Assembly (NCBI GenBank): GCA_963833745.1
Contig: CAWHZD010000004.1
Location: forward strand, 124,001 to 188,000
Source of the DNA: AP-15 sp963833745
GTDB lineage: Bacteria > Pseudomonadota > Alphaproteobacteria > ATCC43930 > CGMCC-115725
Direction of reading: 5' to 3'
DNA: 64,000 nucleotides
The notes under the pieces are model-generated. The model was given only the letters and a program-made list of their open reading frames with translations. It was not told where the DNA came from and did not search any database. The stretch's first letter is position 1, and every line of letters begins with the position of its first letter. Of this stretch, positions 8,690-18,730 are shown one piece after another. The position numbers and the translations under genes are program-made.

Positions 8690-11051
8690 CTAGCGCAGAG
8701 CGAGAAGGCAGGCGCGGGCGGCGCCGTCGAGGATCGCCTCCTTGTCGATGCCGTAGGCACGGTAGAGATCGGGGATGTCGCCGGACTGACCGAAGTGGTC
8801 GATGCCGAGGGGAACGATCGGATTGTGCTGGACGGCGCCGAGCCACGACAATGTCGCCGGATGAAAGTCGCCGACGGTGACGAGGGCCGCCCCGGGTCGC
8901 AGCTTCGCCAATAGCCGCTCGGCCGTGCTTGTCCTGCGCTGGGCCTGGGCGGCGCGCCAGTCGCGATGCAGCCGGTCGGGCGAGCTGATCGCCAGCAACC
9001 CCGCCTGTGGCACGTCGTCGGCCAGTTCGTCATAAGCGGTGAGGGCTTCCGGGGCGACGGCGCCGCAATAGGCGATCGCCAGATCCGCCTCCGGCCCCGG
9101 TTCGCGCAGCCAATAGGCGCCGGCAATGATCGCGTCGGCAAGGTCGGGATCGACCCGCCGCTTTGGCTGGTCGATCGGCCGCGTCGACAGGCGGAAATAG
9201 ACCGAAATCGCCACCCTCACGCTGGATCTCGGTGAAGGCCCAGGCCAACAAGACCGCCAACTCGTCGGCGTAAGCCGGCTCGAAGCTCGCCAGGCCCGGC
9301 TGGGCCATCCCAATCAGTGGTTCGCTGACCGATTGGTGCGCGCCGCCTTCGGGCGCCAGGGTAATCCCGGAGGGCGTCGCCACCAGAATGAAGCGCGCAT
9401 CCTGGTAGCAGGCATAATTCAGCGCATCGAGCCCGCGCTTGATAAACGGATCGTAAAGCGTGCCGATCGGCAACAGCCGGGTGCCAAACAGCGGCCCCGA
9501 CAGCCCAAGGGCGGCGAGCTGCAGAAACAGGTTGCTTTCAGCGATGCCGAGCTCGATGTGCTGGCCCTGCGGCGACATTCCCCAGCGCTGCGCCGAGACG
9601 ACTTTCTCGTCGCGAAAGGTGTCGGCCCGCTCGGCGCGGTCGAAAATGCCGCGGCGATTGACCCACGGTCCGAGATTGGTCGACACCGTGACGTCGGGCG
9701 AGGTCGTCACGATGCGCTGCGCCAATTGGCTGTCGCCCGCTGCGATATCGCCGAGCAGGCGGCCGAATGCCTCCTGTGTCGACTGCCGCTCGCCGCGTGG
9801 CACCGGGAGGCGTTCCGGCACCGGCACCACCCCGCCTGCGTGACGGCGCGCCGTGGGCCCGGCCAGCGGCACCTCTTCGAGGAAATCAGAGAGCCGCTCG
9901 GGCGACAGGTCGAGGCCGGAAAAGCGGTCCCATTCGGCGCCCTCCTCTAGCGCCATGCTGCGCCGGAACGAGGCCATCTGGTCGAGGTTCATCAGCCCCG
10001 CATGGTTGTCCTTGTGCCCGGCGAAGGGCAGCCCAAAGCCCTTGATCGTATAGGCGATAAAGCAGGTCGGCCGGTCATCGGCGACGGCATGAAAGGCATC
10101 GAGCACTGACGCCAGGTCGTGGCCGCCGAGATTGGTCATCAGCCGCTGCAGCGCGACATCGTCGTGATCGTCGAGGATTGCGCGGATCCCGGGGTAGCGG
10201 TTGAGGTCGCGTTGCAGATGCTCGCGCCAGCCCGCGCCTCCCTTGTAGACCAGCGCCGAATAGAGTGAGTTCGGGCAGGCATCGATCCACTCGCGCAGAT
10301 GATGACCGTCGGGCCGGGCAAAGGCCGCCTCCAGCAGCCGGCCGTATTTGAGGGTGACGACGCGCCAACCCATCATCTCGAACATCGCGTCGATGCGGCC
10401 GAACAATCGATCCGATACGACCGCGTCGAGGCTCTGGCGGTTGTAGTCGATGACCCACCACAAATTGCGAACGTCGTGCTTCCAGCCTTCGAGCAACGCC
10501 TCGAAGATGTTGCCCTCGTCGAGCTCGGCGTCGCCGGCGAGCGCGATCATGCGGCCGGGAGGTTCCTCAGTCGGAGCGAAGTTTTTGAGGCGCACATAAT
10601 CTTGCGCAATCGAACTGAACAAGGTCATGCCGACGCCGAGCCCGACCGACCCGGTCGAGAAATCGACGATGTCGCCATCCTTGGTCCGTGACGGATAGGA
10701 TTGGGCGCCGCCGAACGCGCGAAATCGCTCCAGCTTGTCGCGGGACTGATGCCCCAGCAGGTATTGAATGGCGTGGAATACCGGCGCGGCGTGCGGCTTG
10801 ACCGCGACCCGGTCTTGCGGCCGCAGGACGTCGAAATAAAGCGCCGTCATCAACGTCGCCACCGACGCGCTCGACGCCTGATGGCCGCCGACCTTCAACC
10901 CGTCGCGATTTGGCCGCAGGTGATTGGCGTTGTGGATCATCCACGTCGACAGCCACAGCACCTTGCGCTCGAGCGCGCTGAGGCAGGCAAGCTTATCCGC
11001 CGGTTCCGCTTGTCGCTCTCGGCCTACCTCGCCGTCGACGGCAGTCAGCAT
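8690..11051 (-). pseudogene. transketolase of the homodimeric pyruvate-dehydrogenase-E1-like type, frameshifted
   Basis: The thiamine-diphosphate motif GDAELDEGNIFEALLEGWK, plus HNANHLRPNRDGLKVGGHQA and DEKVVSAQRWGMSPQG, mark an AceE-like transketolase of about 785 residues. These proteins transfer two-carbon units or decarboxylate 2-oxoacids. Reading from ATG 11051, the main frame runs to about 9208 (AWAFTEIQREGG). The expected continuation SVYFRLSTRPIDQPKRRV and the C-terminal domain lie in another frame that ends at 8690. One extra base in the aaa at 9205-9207 explains the break. It faces erpA divergently. Confidence 0.85.
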
Positions 11052-11197
11052 CGTTGAACTCCGCTCGGGGAGCGCCGAGCCTAATCTATTTCCAACGCAA
11101 AATCTCCGCCGTCGGCCGCGGTTTGAACAGCGGCCCGCAGATGCTTAAATACGTGCGACGACGCCGGATCGCGCCGGCACAGACAGGAGTGGCACGG

Positions 11198-11551
11198 ATG
11201 GCCGAGGGCGAAGTCGAGGAGCGGGGGATCGTCGTGACCGAGAATGCGGCCCGCCGCATCGCAACATTGCAGGCACGCGAACAGGCGCAAAGCGCGTTTC
11301 TGCGGATTGCCGTTTCCGGCGGCGGCTGCTCGGGGTTCCAATATGGCTTCACCTTTGACGATCAACGCAACGACGACGATGTCGTGTTCGAGCGAGACGG
11401 CGTCAGTGTCGTCGTGGACGAGGTTTCGCTCGATTTGTTGAACGGCGCCGAAATCGATTTCGTCGAGGATCTGATGGGGGCGGCGTTCCAGATCCGCAAT
11501 CCGAACGCGGCTTCGTCCTGCGGCTGCGGCAACTCGTTCTCGATCGGCTGA
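11198..11551 (+). CDS. erpA: iron-sulfur cluster insertion protein ErpA (A-type carrier)
   Basis: A 117-residue A-type Fe-S carrier. The three cluster-binding cysteines are visible: SGGGCSGFQYGF and the C-terminal SSCGCGNSF. The protein accepts a cluster from the assembly machinery and delivers it to apoproteins in the cytoplasm. I chose ATG 11198 because it follows acaggag and begins just before the conserved VTENAARRIATL; upstream in-frame codons encode unrelated sequence. It is followed after 22 bases by xth, a pairing common in alphaproteobacteria. Confidence 0.92.
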   Translation: MAEGEVEERGIVVTENAARRIATLQAREQAQSAFLRIAVSGGGCSGFQYGFTFDDQRNDDDVVFERDGVSVVVDEVSLDLLNGAEIDFVEDLMGAAFQIRNPNAASSCGCGNSFSIG

Positions 11552-11573
11552 CGCTGCGGGGCGGGCCGCGGTC

Positions 11574-12344
11574 GTGAAAATCGCCAGCTGGAACGTCAAT
11601 TCGGTCAAGGTGCGGCTGCCGCTTCTGCTCGCCTTCCTGCACGACGCGCAACCCGATGTGCTGTGTCTGCAAGAAACAAAGTGCCCGGCCGCGGATTTTC
11701 CCCGGCTCGAAATCGAGGCGCTCGGCTACCATATCGAGACGATCGGCCAGCGCGCCTATAACGGAGTGGCGTTGCTGTCGAAACGCCCGGCCGAAGAACT
11801 CGTCGCCGGTCTTCCGGGCATGCCGGAAGATGAGCAGGCGCGCTATCTCGAAGCGTCGTTTGGCGCGGTTCGCGTCGCGTCGCTCTATCTGCCAAACGGC
11901 AACCCGGTCGGCACCGACAAGTTCACCTATAAGCTTGCCTGGATGGAGCAGTTGGTCGATCACGCCCGCGGCCTGCTGCGGTGCGAAACTCCGTTCGTCC
12001 TCGCCGGCGATTACAACATTTGTCCGGCCGACGAGGATGTCTACGATCCGGTGGCGTTCCGCGACGACGCGCTGTGCCGCCTGGAGTCGCGCTCGCGGTT
12101 TCGCGCGCTGATGTATCTCGGACTGACCGATGCCTATCGCGTTTTCCACCGCGAGCCGCACCGCTACACCTTTTGGGATTACCAAGCGGGGCGGTGGAAC
12201 CGCGACGAAGGGCTGCGCATCGACCATTTGCTGCTGTCGCCGCACGCGGCCGACCGGGTCGCCGCCTGCGAGATCGACAAGAAGCCGCGCGCCAAGGAAC
12301 GCGCCTCGGACCACACCCCGATCTGGTGCGAGCTCGCGATATAA
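11574..12344 (+). CDS. xth: exodeoxyribonuclease III
   Basis: A 256-residue endonuclease/exonuclease/phosphatase-fold enzyme of base-excision repair, cutting at abasic sites and degrading 3' ends. It begins with MKIASWNVNSVKVR (GTG start) and shows LQETKCPAADFP with the metal-binding Glu, YNGVALLS, LAGDYNICP with the catalytic Asp/Asn pair, LRIDHLLLS and ERASDHTPIWCEL with the terminal Asp-His. The length is normal for the family. It follows erpA closely and is probably cotranscribed with it. Confidence 0.95.
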   Translation: MKIASWNVNSVKVRLPLLLAFLHDAQPDVLCLQETKCPAADFPRLEIEALGYHIETIGQRAYNGVALLSKRPAEELVAGLPGMPEDEQARYLEASFGAVRVASLYLPNGNPVGTDKFTYKLAWMEQLVDHARGLLRCETPFVLAGDYNICPADEDVYDPVAFRDDALCRLESRSRFRALMYLGLTDAYRVFHREPHRYTFWDYQAGRWNRDEGLRIDHLLLSPHAADRVAACEIDKKPRAKERASDHTPIWCELAI

Positions 12345-12700
12345 AAGGCGCCGGACCCGTCCACCAGGTGCGGACAACGCTGGCTCGCCGTCGTTCCGCG
12401 ACGCCGACAATGCCGGCGAGCGCGCGGGGCTGTCCGGGGTAATTCAGGCTTCGAGCAAACCGTGTTAAGCCCCATGCGAGACAAGATAACGTCGTCTTGC
12501 ACGGGCTTGTCCCGCGGATCCACGTCTTCGTTTCGGGGGCCGAAGGGGTGGATGCCCGCGGATCGGGTCCGTGGGCTGAAGGCCCACGGGTCAGGCCCGG
12601 CCACGACGAAACGGGGGAGCCGCTCCCTCCACTGTTGCGGCGGTAAAATTTTCCCCGGACAGCCCTGCGCGAGCCCGAGAACCGACAGCGGCCAGCGGAT
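12345..12700. repeat. gene-free stretch with a palindromic extragenic repeat
   Basis: The stretch holds no convincing gene. From about 12491 to 12616 there is a repeat of the type common in alphaproteobacterial genomes: cacgggcttgtcccgcggat, then ccacgtcttcg, and later gggtccgtgggctgaaggcc followed by cacgggtcaggcccgg. Several short inverted repeats can fold. It lies between two convergent genes (xth and the lactate permease), where such elements often sit and may help end transcription. Confidence 0.65.
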
Positions 12701-14326
12701 CTAGCTGCGCTGCAGGCTCACCACTCCCGGAAAGAAGAAATAGCAGGCGATCCCGATCAGCACGAGATAGGCCAACAGGAAAAACGTCCAACCCATGTTG
12801 TGGCGAATGACGGCGCCCTCTTTGCGCACGTAGCTGGTCGTCGACACGCCGACACTGGCGGTCTGCGGCGCAACCGGCTTGCCGATCTCGGCGCCAACCG
12901 AATTCAGGGTCGGCAGCAGCAATGCCGGGAAACCGAGCAGCTTACCGACGAGCATCTGGAAGGTGCCGAACATTGCGTTGGTCGAGGTGTTGCTGCCCGA
13001 CAACGCGACGCCGATCCAACCGAGCACCGGTGCCACGATGATGAAGGCCCAGCCGATCTTCGAAAAACCAAAGGCGAGCGAAGCGGCGATCCCGGCATAG
13101 TTGTAAACATAGGCGAGGCCGAAGATAAAGACGCCGACGAGCATGGCTCCCCACATTTGCGACCACGTCCGCCGCCAGACTTCGCCGAGCTGCGCCGCGC
13201 TCAGTCGCAACAGCAGCGCCACGATCGCCCAGGAAGCGAGGATTGCGGTGCCGCCGACAAACGGGGTGAAGTTGAACGCGGCGGCGATTTCTCGCCCCTG
13301 GCTGACCGAGGACCGGGCTGAGACCTTGACCAGGAACAGGCTGATCCGAGGCAATGGCGACCACGGCCCGGTCCAGGCCACGACGACGATCACCAAAACC
13401 GCGAACGGCATCCACGCCTGAAGGATTTCGCGGCCGGTGAGCCCGTGATTGCCGGCGTTGCTGTGGGCGAGCTCCGCTGCCGGAACCGGCATCCCGCCAT
13501 AGCCGAGCACATTGGTCGGCCGCCACACCTTGAGCAGCAGCAACAACAACACGAAGCAGACGATCGATCCCGCGATGTCGGGCAGGTAAGGGCCCAAATA
13601 GACGGCGACCGGGTACTGCCCGGCGATGTAGCCGAGCGAGCCGACGATCGCCAGCGGCCAGCCGTCGCGCAATCCCGCCCGGCCGCTGACCAGGTAGATC
13701 AGTATCCACGGCGGCAGCAGAGCGAGGATCGCCACGATGTGTCCGACCGAACCCGACAGCGCCAGCAGCGGCAACCCGGTCACCGCGCTGAGCGCGATGA
13801 TCGGCGCCCCCAGCGCGCCGTAGGAGACCGGCGCGTTGTTGGCGATCGCCGCGACCCGCAGCGCATCGAGATCGGGGATGCCGAGGGTGATCAGGATCGG
13901 CGCCACCACCGCCCAGGGATAGCCGAACCCGACCAGCCCCTCGAGCAATGCGCCGAAGGCCCAGGCGAACAGGATCGCCTGGACCCGGACATCCTGAGTG
14001 CCCTGCGCCAACAGCCAGCGCCGAAAGCGGTCGAAGACGCCGCTCACCACCAGCGTGTTGAACAGCATGACGCCCCAGAACGTGATCCAATTGACGTTCC
14101 AGATGCCGGTCGCCGATCCGTATACGTAGGCGCGGATCCCGTCGCCGAGCGGCATCCGCCAGACGAGCAGCCCGAGCAGAAAAGTGACGACCGAGCCGAT
14201 CAGGGTCGCTACCCACGCCGACATCCGCAGGACGGCGAGCAAGAACAGCAGCACCACGACCGGCACCAGCGCGACGAGCCAAGTCGCCGCCAGGTTGTCC
14301 AGCGGATCGGCAATCTGGGTGAACAC
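12701..14326 (-). CDS. L-lactate permease family transporter
   Basis: A 541-residue, highly hydrophobic protein of the LctP/GlcA family, which imports lactate or glycolate with protons. Diagnostic stretches are VFDRFRRWLLAQGTQDVRVQ, FGALLEGLVGFGYPWAV and NAPVSYGALGAPIIALSAVTG, and near the C-terminus LSGSNTSTNAMFGTFQ and ASVGVSTTSYVRKEG. The length and the roughly 12-14 membrane segments fit the family. The start is GTG at 14326. A 2-hydroxyacid oxidase fragment at the left end of the window would be a fitting catabolic partner, though it is not adjacent. Confidence 0.9.
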   Translation of the reverse strand: MFTQIADPLDNLAATWLVALVPVVVLLFLLAVLRMSAWVATLIGSVVTFLLGLLVWRMPLGDGIRAYVYGSATGIWNVNWITFWGVMLFNTLVVSGVFDRFRRWLLAQGTQDVRVQAILFAWAFGALLEGLVGFGYPWAVVAPILITLGIPDLDALRVAAIANNAPVSYGALGAPIIALSAVTGLPLLALSGSVGHIVAILALLPPWILIYLVSGRAGLRDGWPLAIVGSLGYIAGQYPVAVYLGPYLPDIAGSIVCFVLLLLLLKVWRPTNVLGYGGMPVPAAELAHSNAGNHGLTGREILQAWMPFAVLVIVVVAWTGPWSPLPRISLFLVKVSARSSVSQGREIAAAFNFTPFVGGTAILASWAIVALLLRLSAAQLGEVWRRTWSQMWGAMLVGVFIFGLAYVYNYAGIAASLAFGFSKIGWAFIIVAPVLGWIGVALSGSNTSTNAMFGTFQMLVGKLLGFPALLLPTLNSVGAEIGKPVAPQTASVGVSTTSYVRKEGAVIRHNMGWTFFLLAYLVLIGIACYFFFPGVVSLQRS

Positions 14327-14389
14327 CAGTTTCCTCCCCGCCCCCCGGGTTTATTCGTCGCCGGGTGGGTGGGGCCACTATGCACGCGG

Positions 14390-15499
14390 TTATCGATCGC
14401 GCAAGCGGGCGGGCGGGTTTGTGTCGTCGCGATCGGGCGGATAGGAGTGGCGAACCCCGGCGCCGTCCTCGACGATCCACCCGCCCGACCCGGCCTCCGG
14501 GCTTATCGCGCAGCAAGCGATCGGCACCTTGCCGTGACCGCCGGGGATGTCGAGGACGTAGGTCGGCTGGCACAGCCCGGAAACCCGGCCACGCAGTGAG
14601 CGCGCGAGAAGCTGGCCCTCGGCGATCCCGGTGCGGAAATGCGCCGTGCCGCGGGCGAGATCGGCATGGTGCAGGTAATAGGGCTTGACCCGCATTGCTA
14701 CGAGCCCACGGAACAACGCTTCCAGCACGGCGGCATCGTCGTTGACCCCGCGCAGCAACACGGTCTGCGACAGGACCGGGATGCCGGCCCGCACGAGCCG
14801 GGTCACCGCCTCCTTGGCGGCCGGCGTCAGCTCGCGCGGGTGGTTGGCGTGAACCACCACCCACATCGCTTTCTCCGCCGCGAGCGCCCCGACCAGCACC
14901 GCCGTGACGCGGCCCGGATCGACGATCGGAACCCGGGTGTGACAGCGGATCACGCCGAGATGCGGGATCGCGTCGAGGGTTTGCACGATCGCAGCGAGGC
15001 GGCGCGGTCCCAGCACAAACGGGTCGCCACCGGTGACGATGACCTCCCAAATTTCCGTTTTTTGCCGGATATAGTCGTAAGCGGCCTTTAGTGCCGCCGG
15101 CCCAAGCATCGCTGGCCTTTTGCCGACGACTTCGCGGCGAAAGCAGAATCGGCAGTAGACCGGGCAGGCCAAGGTCGGCTTCAGCAATACCCGGTCGGGA
15201 TGGCGATGCACAATGCCGGGCATCGGCGACCAGCGGTCGTCACCGATCGGGTCGGCGCGCTCCTCGGACGTCGTCGCGAGCTCGGCGGCGTTCGGGACAA
15301 ACTGCGCCGCGATCGGGTCGCCTGGATCGCCGGGGTCAATCAGCGCCGCCATCTCGTCGGTGACAGCGACCGAAAATTGTTCCGCCACCCGCCGGATCTC
15401 GTCGAGCCGCTCTGCCTTCACCAGCCCTTCGGCGACGAAATCTTCCGGGCCCACAATCCGTACTCCGACCTCGTCGCGCATAAACCCGAAAATCCCCAT
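14390..15499 (-). CDS. KamA/EpmB-type radical SAM aminomutase
   Basis: A 369-residue radical SAM protein with the cluster motif CPVYCRFCFRREVVGKRP and a downstream EVIVTGGDPFVL. The C-terminal segment SQTVLLRGVNDDAAVLEALF and PYYLHHADLARGTAHFRTGI contains the PLP-lysine-like and lysine-binding region typical of lysine 2,3-aminomutases and of EpmB, which makes beta-lysine for elongation factor P. The sequence alone cannot decide between the free-lysine enzyme and EpmB; no epmA or efp gene lies in the window. The start at 15499 is two bases after the stop of the small upstream gene, so the two are probably cotranscribed. Confidence 0.85.
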   Translation of the reverse strand: MGIFGFMRDEVGVRIVGPEDFVAEGLVKAERLDEIRRVAEQFSVAVTDEMAALIDPGDPGDPIAAQFVPNAAELATTSEERADPIGDDRWSPMPGIVHRHPDRVLLKPTLACPVYCRFCFRREVVGKRPAMLGPAALKAAYDYIRQKTEIWEVIVTGGDPFVLGPRRLAAIVQTLDAIPHLGVIRCHTRVPIVDPGRVTAVLVGALAAEKAMWVVVHANHPRELTPAAKEAVTRLVRAGIPVLSQTVLLRGVNDDAAVLEALFRGLVAMRVKPYYLHHADLARGTAHFRTGIAEGQLLARSLRGRVSGLCQPTYVLDIPGGHGKVPIACCAISPEAGSGGWIVEDGAGVRHSYPPDRDDTNPPARLRDR

Positions 15500-15501
15500 C
15501 C

Positions 15502-15930
15502 CTAATCAGGAACTAGGTCGAGGACGGCGTCGCCATTGTGTAGGCGTTGAGCCAGTTGTGTATGAAACTCCTTCAGCCACTCGACCATGGATTCCGGAGT
15601 CTCGCTCGGCTCTATGTCGTCATACTGACTGGAAATCAGCGCAATCAACGCCCGCATATTTGGTACTTCGATACCGCCGAACGGGTAGTCGAACAACGGG
15701 TCAAAATAAAATCTGAATGATCCGGTTCTCGTTGTCGGCTTCAGCCGGATTCTCTGAATTTCGTCCAGCCAGTTTCTCAGCTCTCGTTTGAAATGTTCCC
15801 GAAGGTCAGGAGGAAATCTAAAGCCTACCAATTTGACAAGGTGCTGATTGATTGGGCGGGCCATGCCGATGATGATGTCTCTGGCAATCTTCTGCGGATA
15901 TGCCATCTCCATCACGTCGTCGATCTTCAT
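15502..15930 (-). CDS. conserved-looking hypothetical protein, 142 aa
   Basis: I do not recognise the family. The ATG at 15930 gives MKIDDVMEMAYPQKIARDI; a longer reading from 16029 would overlap valS by 59 bases and adds low-complexity arginine-rich sequence, so I reject it. The protein has a basic middle (REHFKRELRNWLDEIQRIRL), aromatic FRFYFDPLFDYPFGG and an acidic tail with MVEWLKEFHTQLAQRL. There is no signal peptide or membrane helix. The base composition is lower in GC than the flanking valS and aminomutase genes, which suggests later acquisition. Confidence 0.65.
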   Translation of the reverse strand: MKIDDVMEMAYPQKIARDIIIGMARPINQHLVKLVGFRFPPDLREHFKRELRNWLDEIQRIRLKPTTRTGSFRFYFDPLFDYPFGGIEVPNMRALIALISSQYDDIEPSETPESMVEWLKEFHTQLAQRLHNGDAVLDLVPD

Positions 15931-15970
15931 GGCCCGGTCACCTATAGATCCCGTGCTTCCGGCTCGAAGA

Positions 15971-18628
15971 TCACACCGCTGCCAAGCGGTCGTACGCCGC
16001 TTTGAGGCGGTCCCGGTGGCGGCTCGCATCAGCCTCGCGGCCGCGCTGGTCTTCGACTACCTCAGGCTTTGCCTTGGCTAGGAATTGCGGGTTGTCGAGC
16101 TTGGCAGCGATCTTGGCGATCTCGCTGTCCAGCCGGCCGATCTCCTTCGAGAGCCGCAACTTTTCCCGAGATGGGTCGATGATCCCATCGAGTGCGAGCA
16201 TGAACGTCTCGCCGTGCACTACCACTTGGATGCCCCGAGCTGGAGGAATGCCGTCCTCCATTAATTCCACCCTTGCGAGACGTTCGATTTGTTCGCGTTG
16301 CCTGTTAACCGTTCCTCGCATCGAACCGGGGTCTTTTATGATCAGGGGCACCCGCGATCCGGGCGGCACGTTCATCTCGGAGCGCACGCCGCGGATTGCC
16401 GAAATCACATCGGTCACCCATTCCATCTCCACCAGCGTGGTTTCATTGGGCTCCCCCGAAAACTGCGGCCACCTAGCGGTAATCAACATGCCCGCATCCC
16501 GGCCGGCTAGATGACGCCACACCTCTTCTGTGATGAATGGCATAATCGGATGCAGGAGATGGACGATCTTCTCCAATACCCAGGCCGTGGTCGCCCGCGT
16601 CTCTGCCTGCGCCGCTGCGGTGCCTTCCTGCAAGATTGGTTTGGTGAACTCGATATACCAGTCACAGAACGTGCCCCAAGCGAACTGGTAAAGCGCCTCC
16701 GCAGCGTGGTCAAAACGGTAAGAGTCTAGTGATGCTGTGACCGCCGCAGCGCACTTGGCTGTCGCGTTAGCGATCCAGCGATTGACAAACTCGCGCGCCT
16801 CCAGTGGATCGAACTCGGTTACGAGAGCGCAGCCGTTGATCTGTGCGTAGCGCGCCGCGTTCCACAGCTTGGTCGCAAAGTTGCGGTAGCCCTCGACCCG
16901 GCTCTCGGCGAGCTTGATGTCGCGGCCGGGCGCCGCCAGCGCCGCCAAGGTAAAGCGCAACGCGTCGCAGCCGTAGCGGTCGATCAGCCCTAAGGGATCT
17001 ATGATGTTGCCGCGCGATTTCGACATCTTCTGGCCGCGCTCGTCGCGCACCAGCGCGTGGATGTAGACCGTACGGAACGGCACCTCGCCCCGGCCCTCAT
17101 CATCCTTCATGAAGTGCAGTCCCATCATCATCATCCGGGCGACCCAGAAAAAGATGATGTCGAAGCCAGTAACCAGCACGTCGCCCGGATAGTAGCGGGC
17201 CAGTTCCCGCGTCGCCTCGGGCCAGCCGAGCGTCGAAAACGGCCACAACGCCGACGAAAACCAGGTGTCGAGCACGTCCTCGTCGCGGCGCAAGGCGACC
17301 ACCTGGCCGTACTTCGCCTCTGCCGCGGCCAATGCCTCCGCCTCGGTCTCGGCGACGAAGACCGCGCCGTCCCGCCCGTACCAGGCCGGGATCCGGTGGC
17401 CCCACCACAACTGGCGTGAGATGCACCACGGCTGGATGTTGCGCAACCACTCGAAGAACGTGTTCTCCCATTGCCGCGGCACAAAGCGGGTGCGTCCGTC
17501 CTCGACCGCGGCGATTGCCGGCTGCGCCAGTACCCGCGCGTCGCAGAACCACTGGTCGGTCAGCCACGGCTCGATGACGACGCCGGAACGGTCGTGGTGC
17601 GGCACCATCAGGAAATGGTCCTCGACCTTGTCGAGCAGCCCGGCGGCGTCGAGATCGGCCACCACCTTGTCGCGCGCTGCGAAGCGATCGAGGCGGCGAT
17701 AGGATTCCGGCGCTGCGGCGTTCAGCCGCGCGTCGGCGTCGAAGATGTTGATCACCTCCAGCCCGTGCCGGCGGCCGACCTCGAAATCGTCAAAGTCGTG
17801 CGCCGGGGTGATCTTGACCGCGCCGCTGCCGGTCTCCGGGTCGGCGTAGTCGTCGGCGACGATCGGGATCAGCCGGCCAACGAGCGGCAGCCGCACCCGC
17901 TTGCCGACCAGGTCGGCATAGCGCGCGTCGTCCGGGTGAACCGCGACGCCGGTGTCGCCGAGCATGGTCTCGGGCCGCGTCGTCGCGACGGTGACGAACC
18001 GGCCGGGCAGCTCCTCGACCGGATAGCGGATGTGCCACAGAAAACCCTTGGTTTCGCGATTGTCGACTTCGAGATCGGAGATCACCGTGTGCATCTCCGG
18101 GTCCCAGTTGACGAGCCGCTTGTCACGGTAGACGAGCCCCTCGCGGTAGAGCGCGACGAAGACCCGGCGGACCGCGGCGGCGAGACCCGGGTCCATCGTA
18201 AAGCGCTCGCGCCGCCAGTCGGGCGAGGCGCCGAGCCGGCGCAGCTGGCGGGTGATCGTGCCGCCCGATTGCTCTTTCCACTGCCAGACGCGCTCAATAA
18301 AGCGCTCACGGCCGAGATCGCGCTTGGCCCTGCCTTCCTCGGCGATTTGGCCGGCGACGACAATCTCGGTGGCGATGCCGGCATGGTCGGTTCCGGGCTG
18401 CCACAACACGTCGCTGCCGCGCATGCGCTGATAGCGGACCAGCAAATCCTGCAACGTGAAGGTCAGCGCATGCCCCATATGCAGGCTGCCCGTCACATTG
18501 GGCGGCGGCATCATGATCGTATAGGGCGCCAGATTGCTGTCGGGATCGGCGGCAAAGGCGCCCGAGCCTTCCCACCGCGGGTACCAGCGAGCCTCGACCT
18601 CAGAAGGGTCAAACGTCTTGTCCAGCAT
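15971..18628 (-). CDS. valS: valyl-tRNA synthetase
   Basis: An 885-residue class I aminoacyl-tRNA synthetase that charges tRNA(Val). The HIGH-type motif is PPNVTGSLHMGHALT, and the KMSKS motif is GQKMSKSRGNIIDP. The editing domain carries TTRPETMLGDTGVAVHPDD. The C-terminal coiled coil (LRLSKEIGRLDSEIAKIAAK) is present, so the gene is complete. The start is placed at ATG 18628 (MLDKTFDPSEVEARWY), because the 24 codons upstream are not conserved in type. It lies next to popZ, a standard alphaproteobacterial arrangement. Confidence 0.97.
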   Translation of the reverse strand: MLDKTFDPSEVEARWYPRWEGSGAFAADPDSNLAPYTIMMPPPNVTGSLHMGHALTFTLQDLLVRYQRMRGSDVLWQPGTDHAGIATEIVVAGQIAEEGRAKRDLGRERFIERVWQWKEQSGGTITRQLRRLGASPDWRRERFTMDPGLAAAVRRVFVALYREGLVYRDKRLVNWDPEMHTVISDLEVDNRETKGFLWHIRYPVEELPGRFVTVATTRPETMLGDTGVAVHPDDARYADLVGKRVRLPLVGRLIPIVADDYADPETGSGAVKITPAHDFDDFEVGRRHGLEVINIFDADARLNAAAPESYRRLDRFAARDKVVADLDAAGLLDKVEDHFLMVPHHDRSGVVIEPWLTDQWFCDARVLAQPAIAAVEDGRTRFVPRQWENTFFEWLRNIQPWCISRQLWWGHRIPAWYGRDGAVFVAETEAEALAAAEAKYGQVVALRRDEDVLDTWFSSALWPFSTLGWPEATRELARYYPGDVLVTGFDIIFFWVARMMMMGLHFMKDDEGRGEVPFRTVYIHALVRDERGQKMSKSRGNIIDPLGLIDRYGCDALRFTLAALAAPGRDIKLAESRVEGYRNFATKLWNAARYAQINGCALVTEFDPLEAREFVNRWIANATAKCAAAVTASLDSYRFDHAAEALYQFAWGTFCDWYIEFTKPILQEGTAAAQAETRATTAWVLEKIVHLLHPIMPFITEEVWRHLAGRDAGMLITARWPQFSGEPNETTLVEMEWVTDVISAIRGVRSEMNVPPGSRVPLIIKDPGSMRGTVNRQREQIERLARVELMEDGIPPARGIQVVVHGETFMLALDGIIDPSREKLRLSKEIGRLDSEIAKIAAKLDNPQFLAKAKPEVVEDQRGREADASRHRDRLKAAYDRLAAV

Positions 18629-18730
18629 TCGGGAGCCGTCTTCTACGTAGCGATCGGGCATTAAACACCGGTGGCGCGCCCTGCGCGCCCTAAATATCAC
18701 ACGCGCCGAAGGGAGAACCGCGGCGGGCGT

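Noticed and set aside
12942..15050. 702-codon frame on the minus strand
   Set aside because: It crosses the lactate permease and aminomutase genes in a wrong frame and has the arginine-rich composition of a shadow.
15931..16029. Longer start for the small gene next to valS
   Set aside because: It would overlap valS by 59 bases and adds low-complexity arginine-rich sequence; ATG 15930 is the better start.
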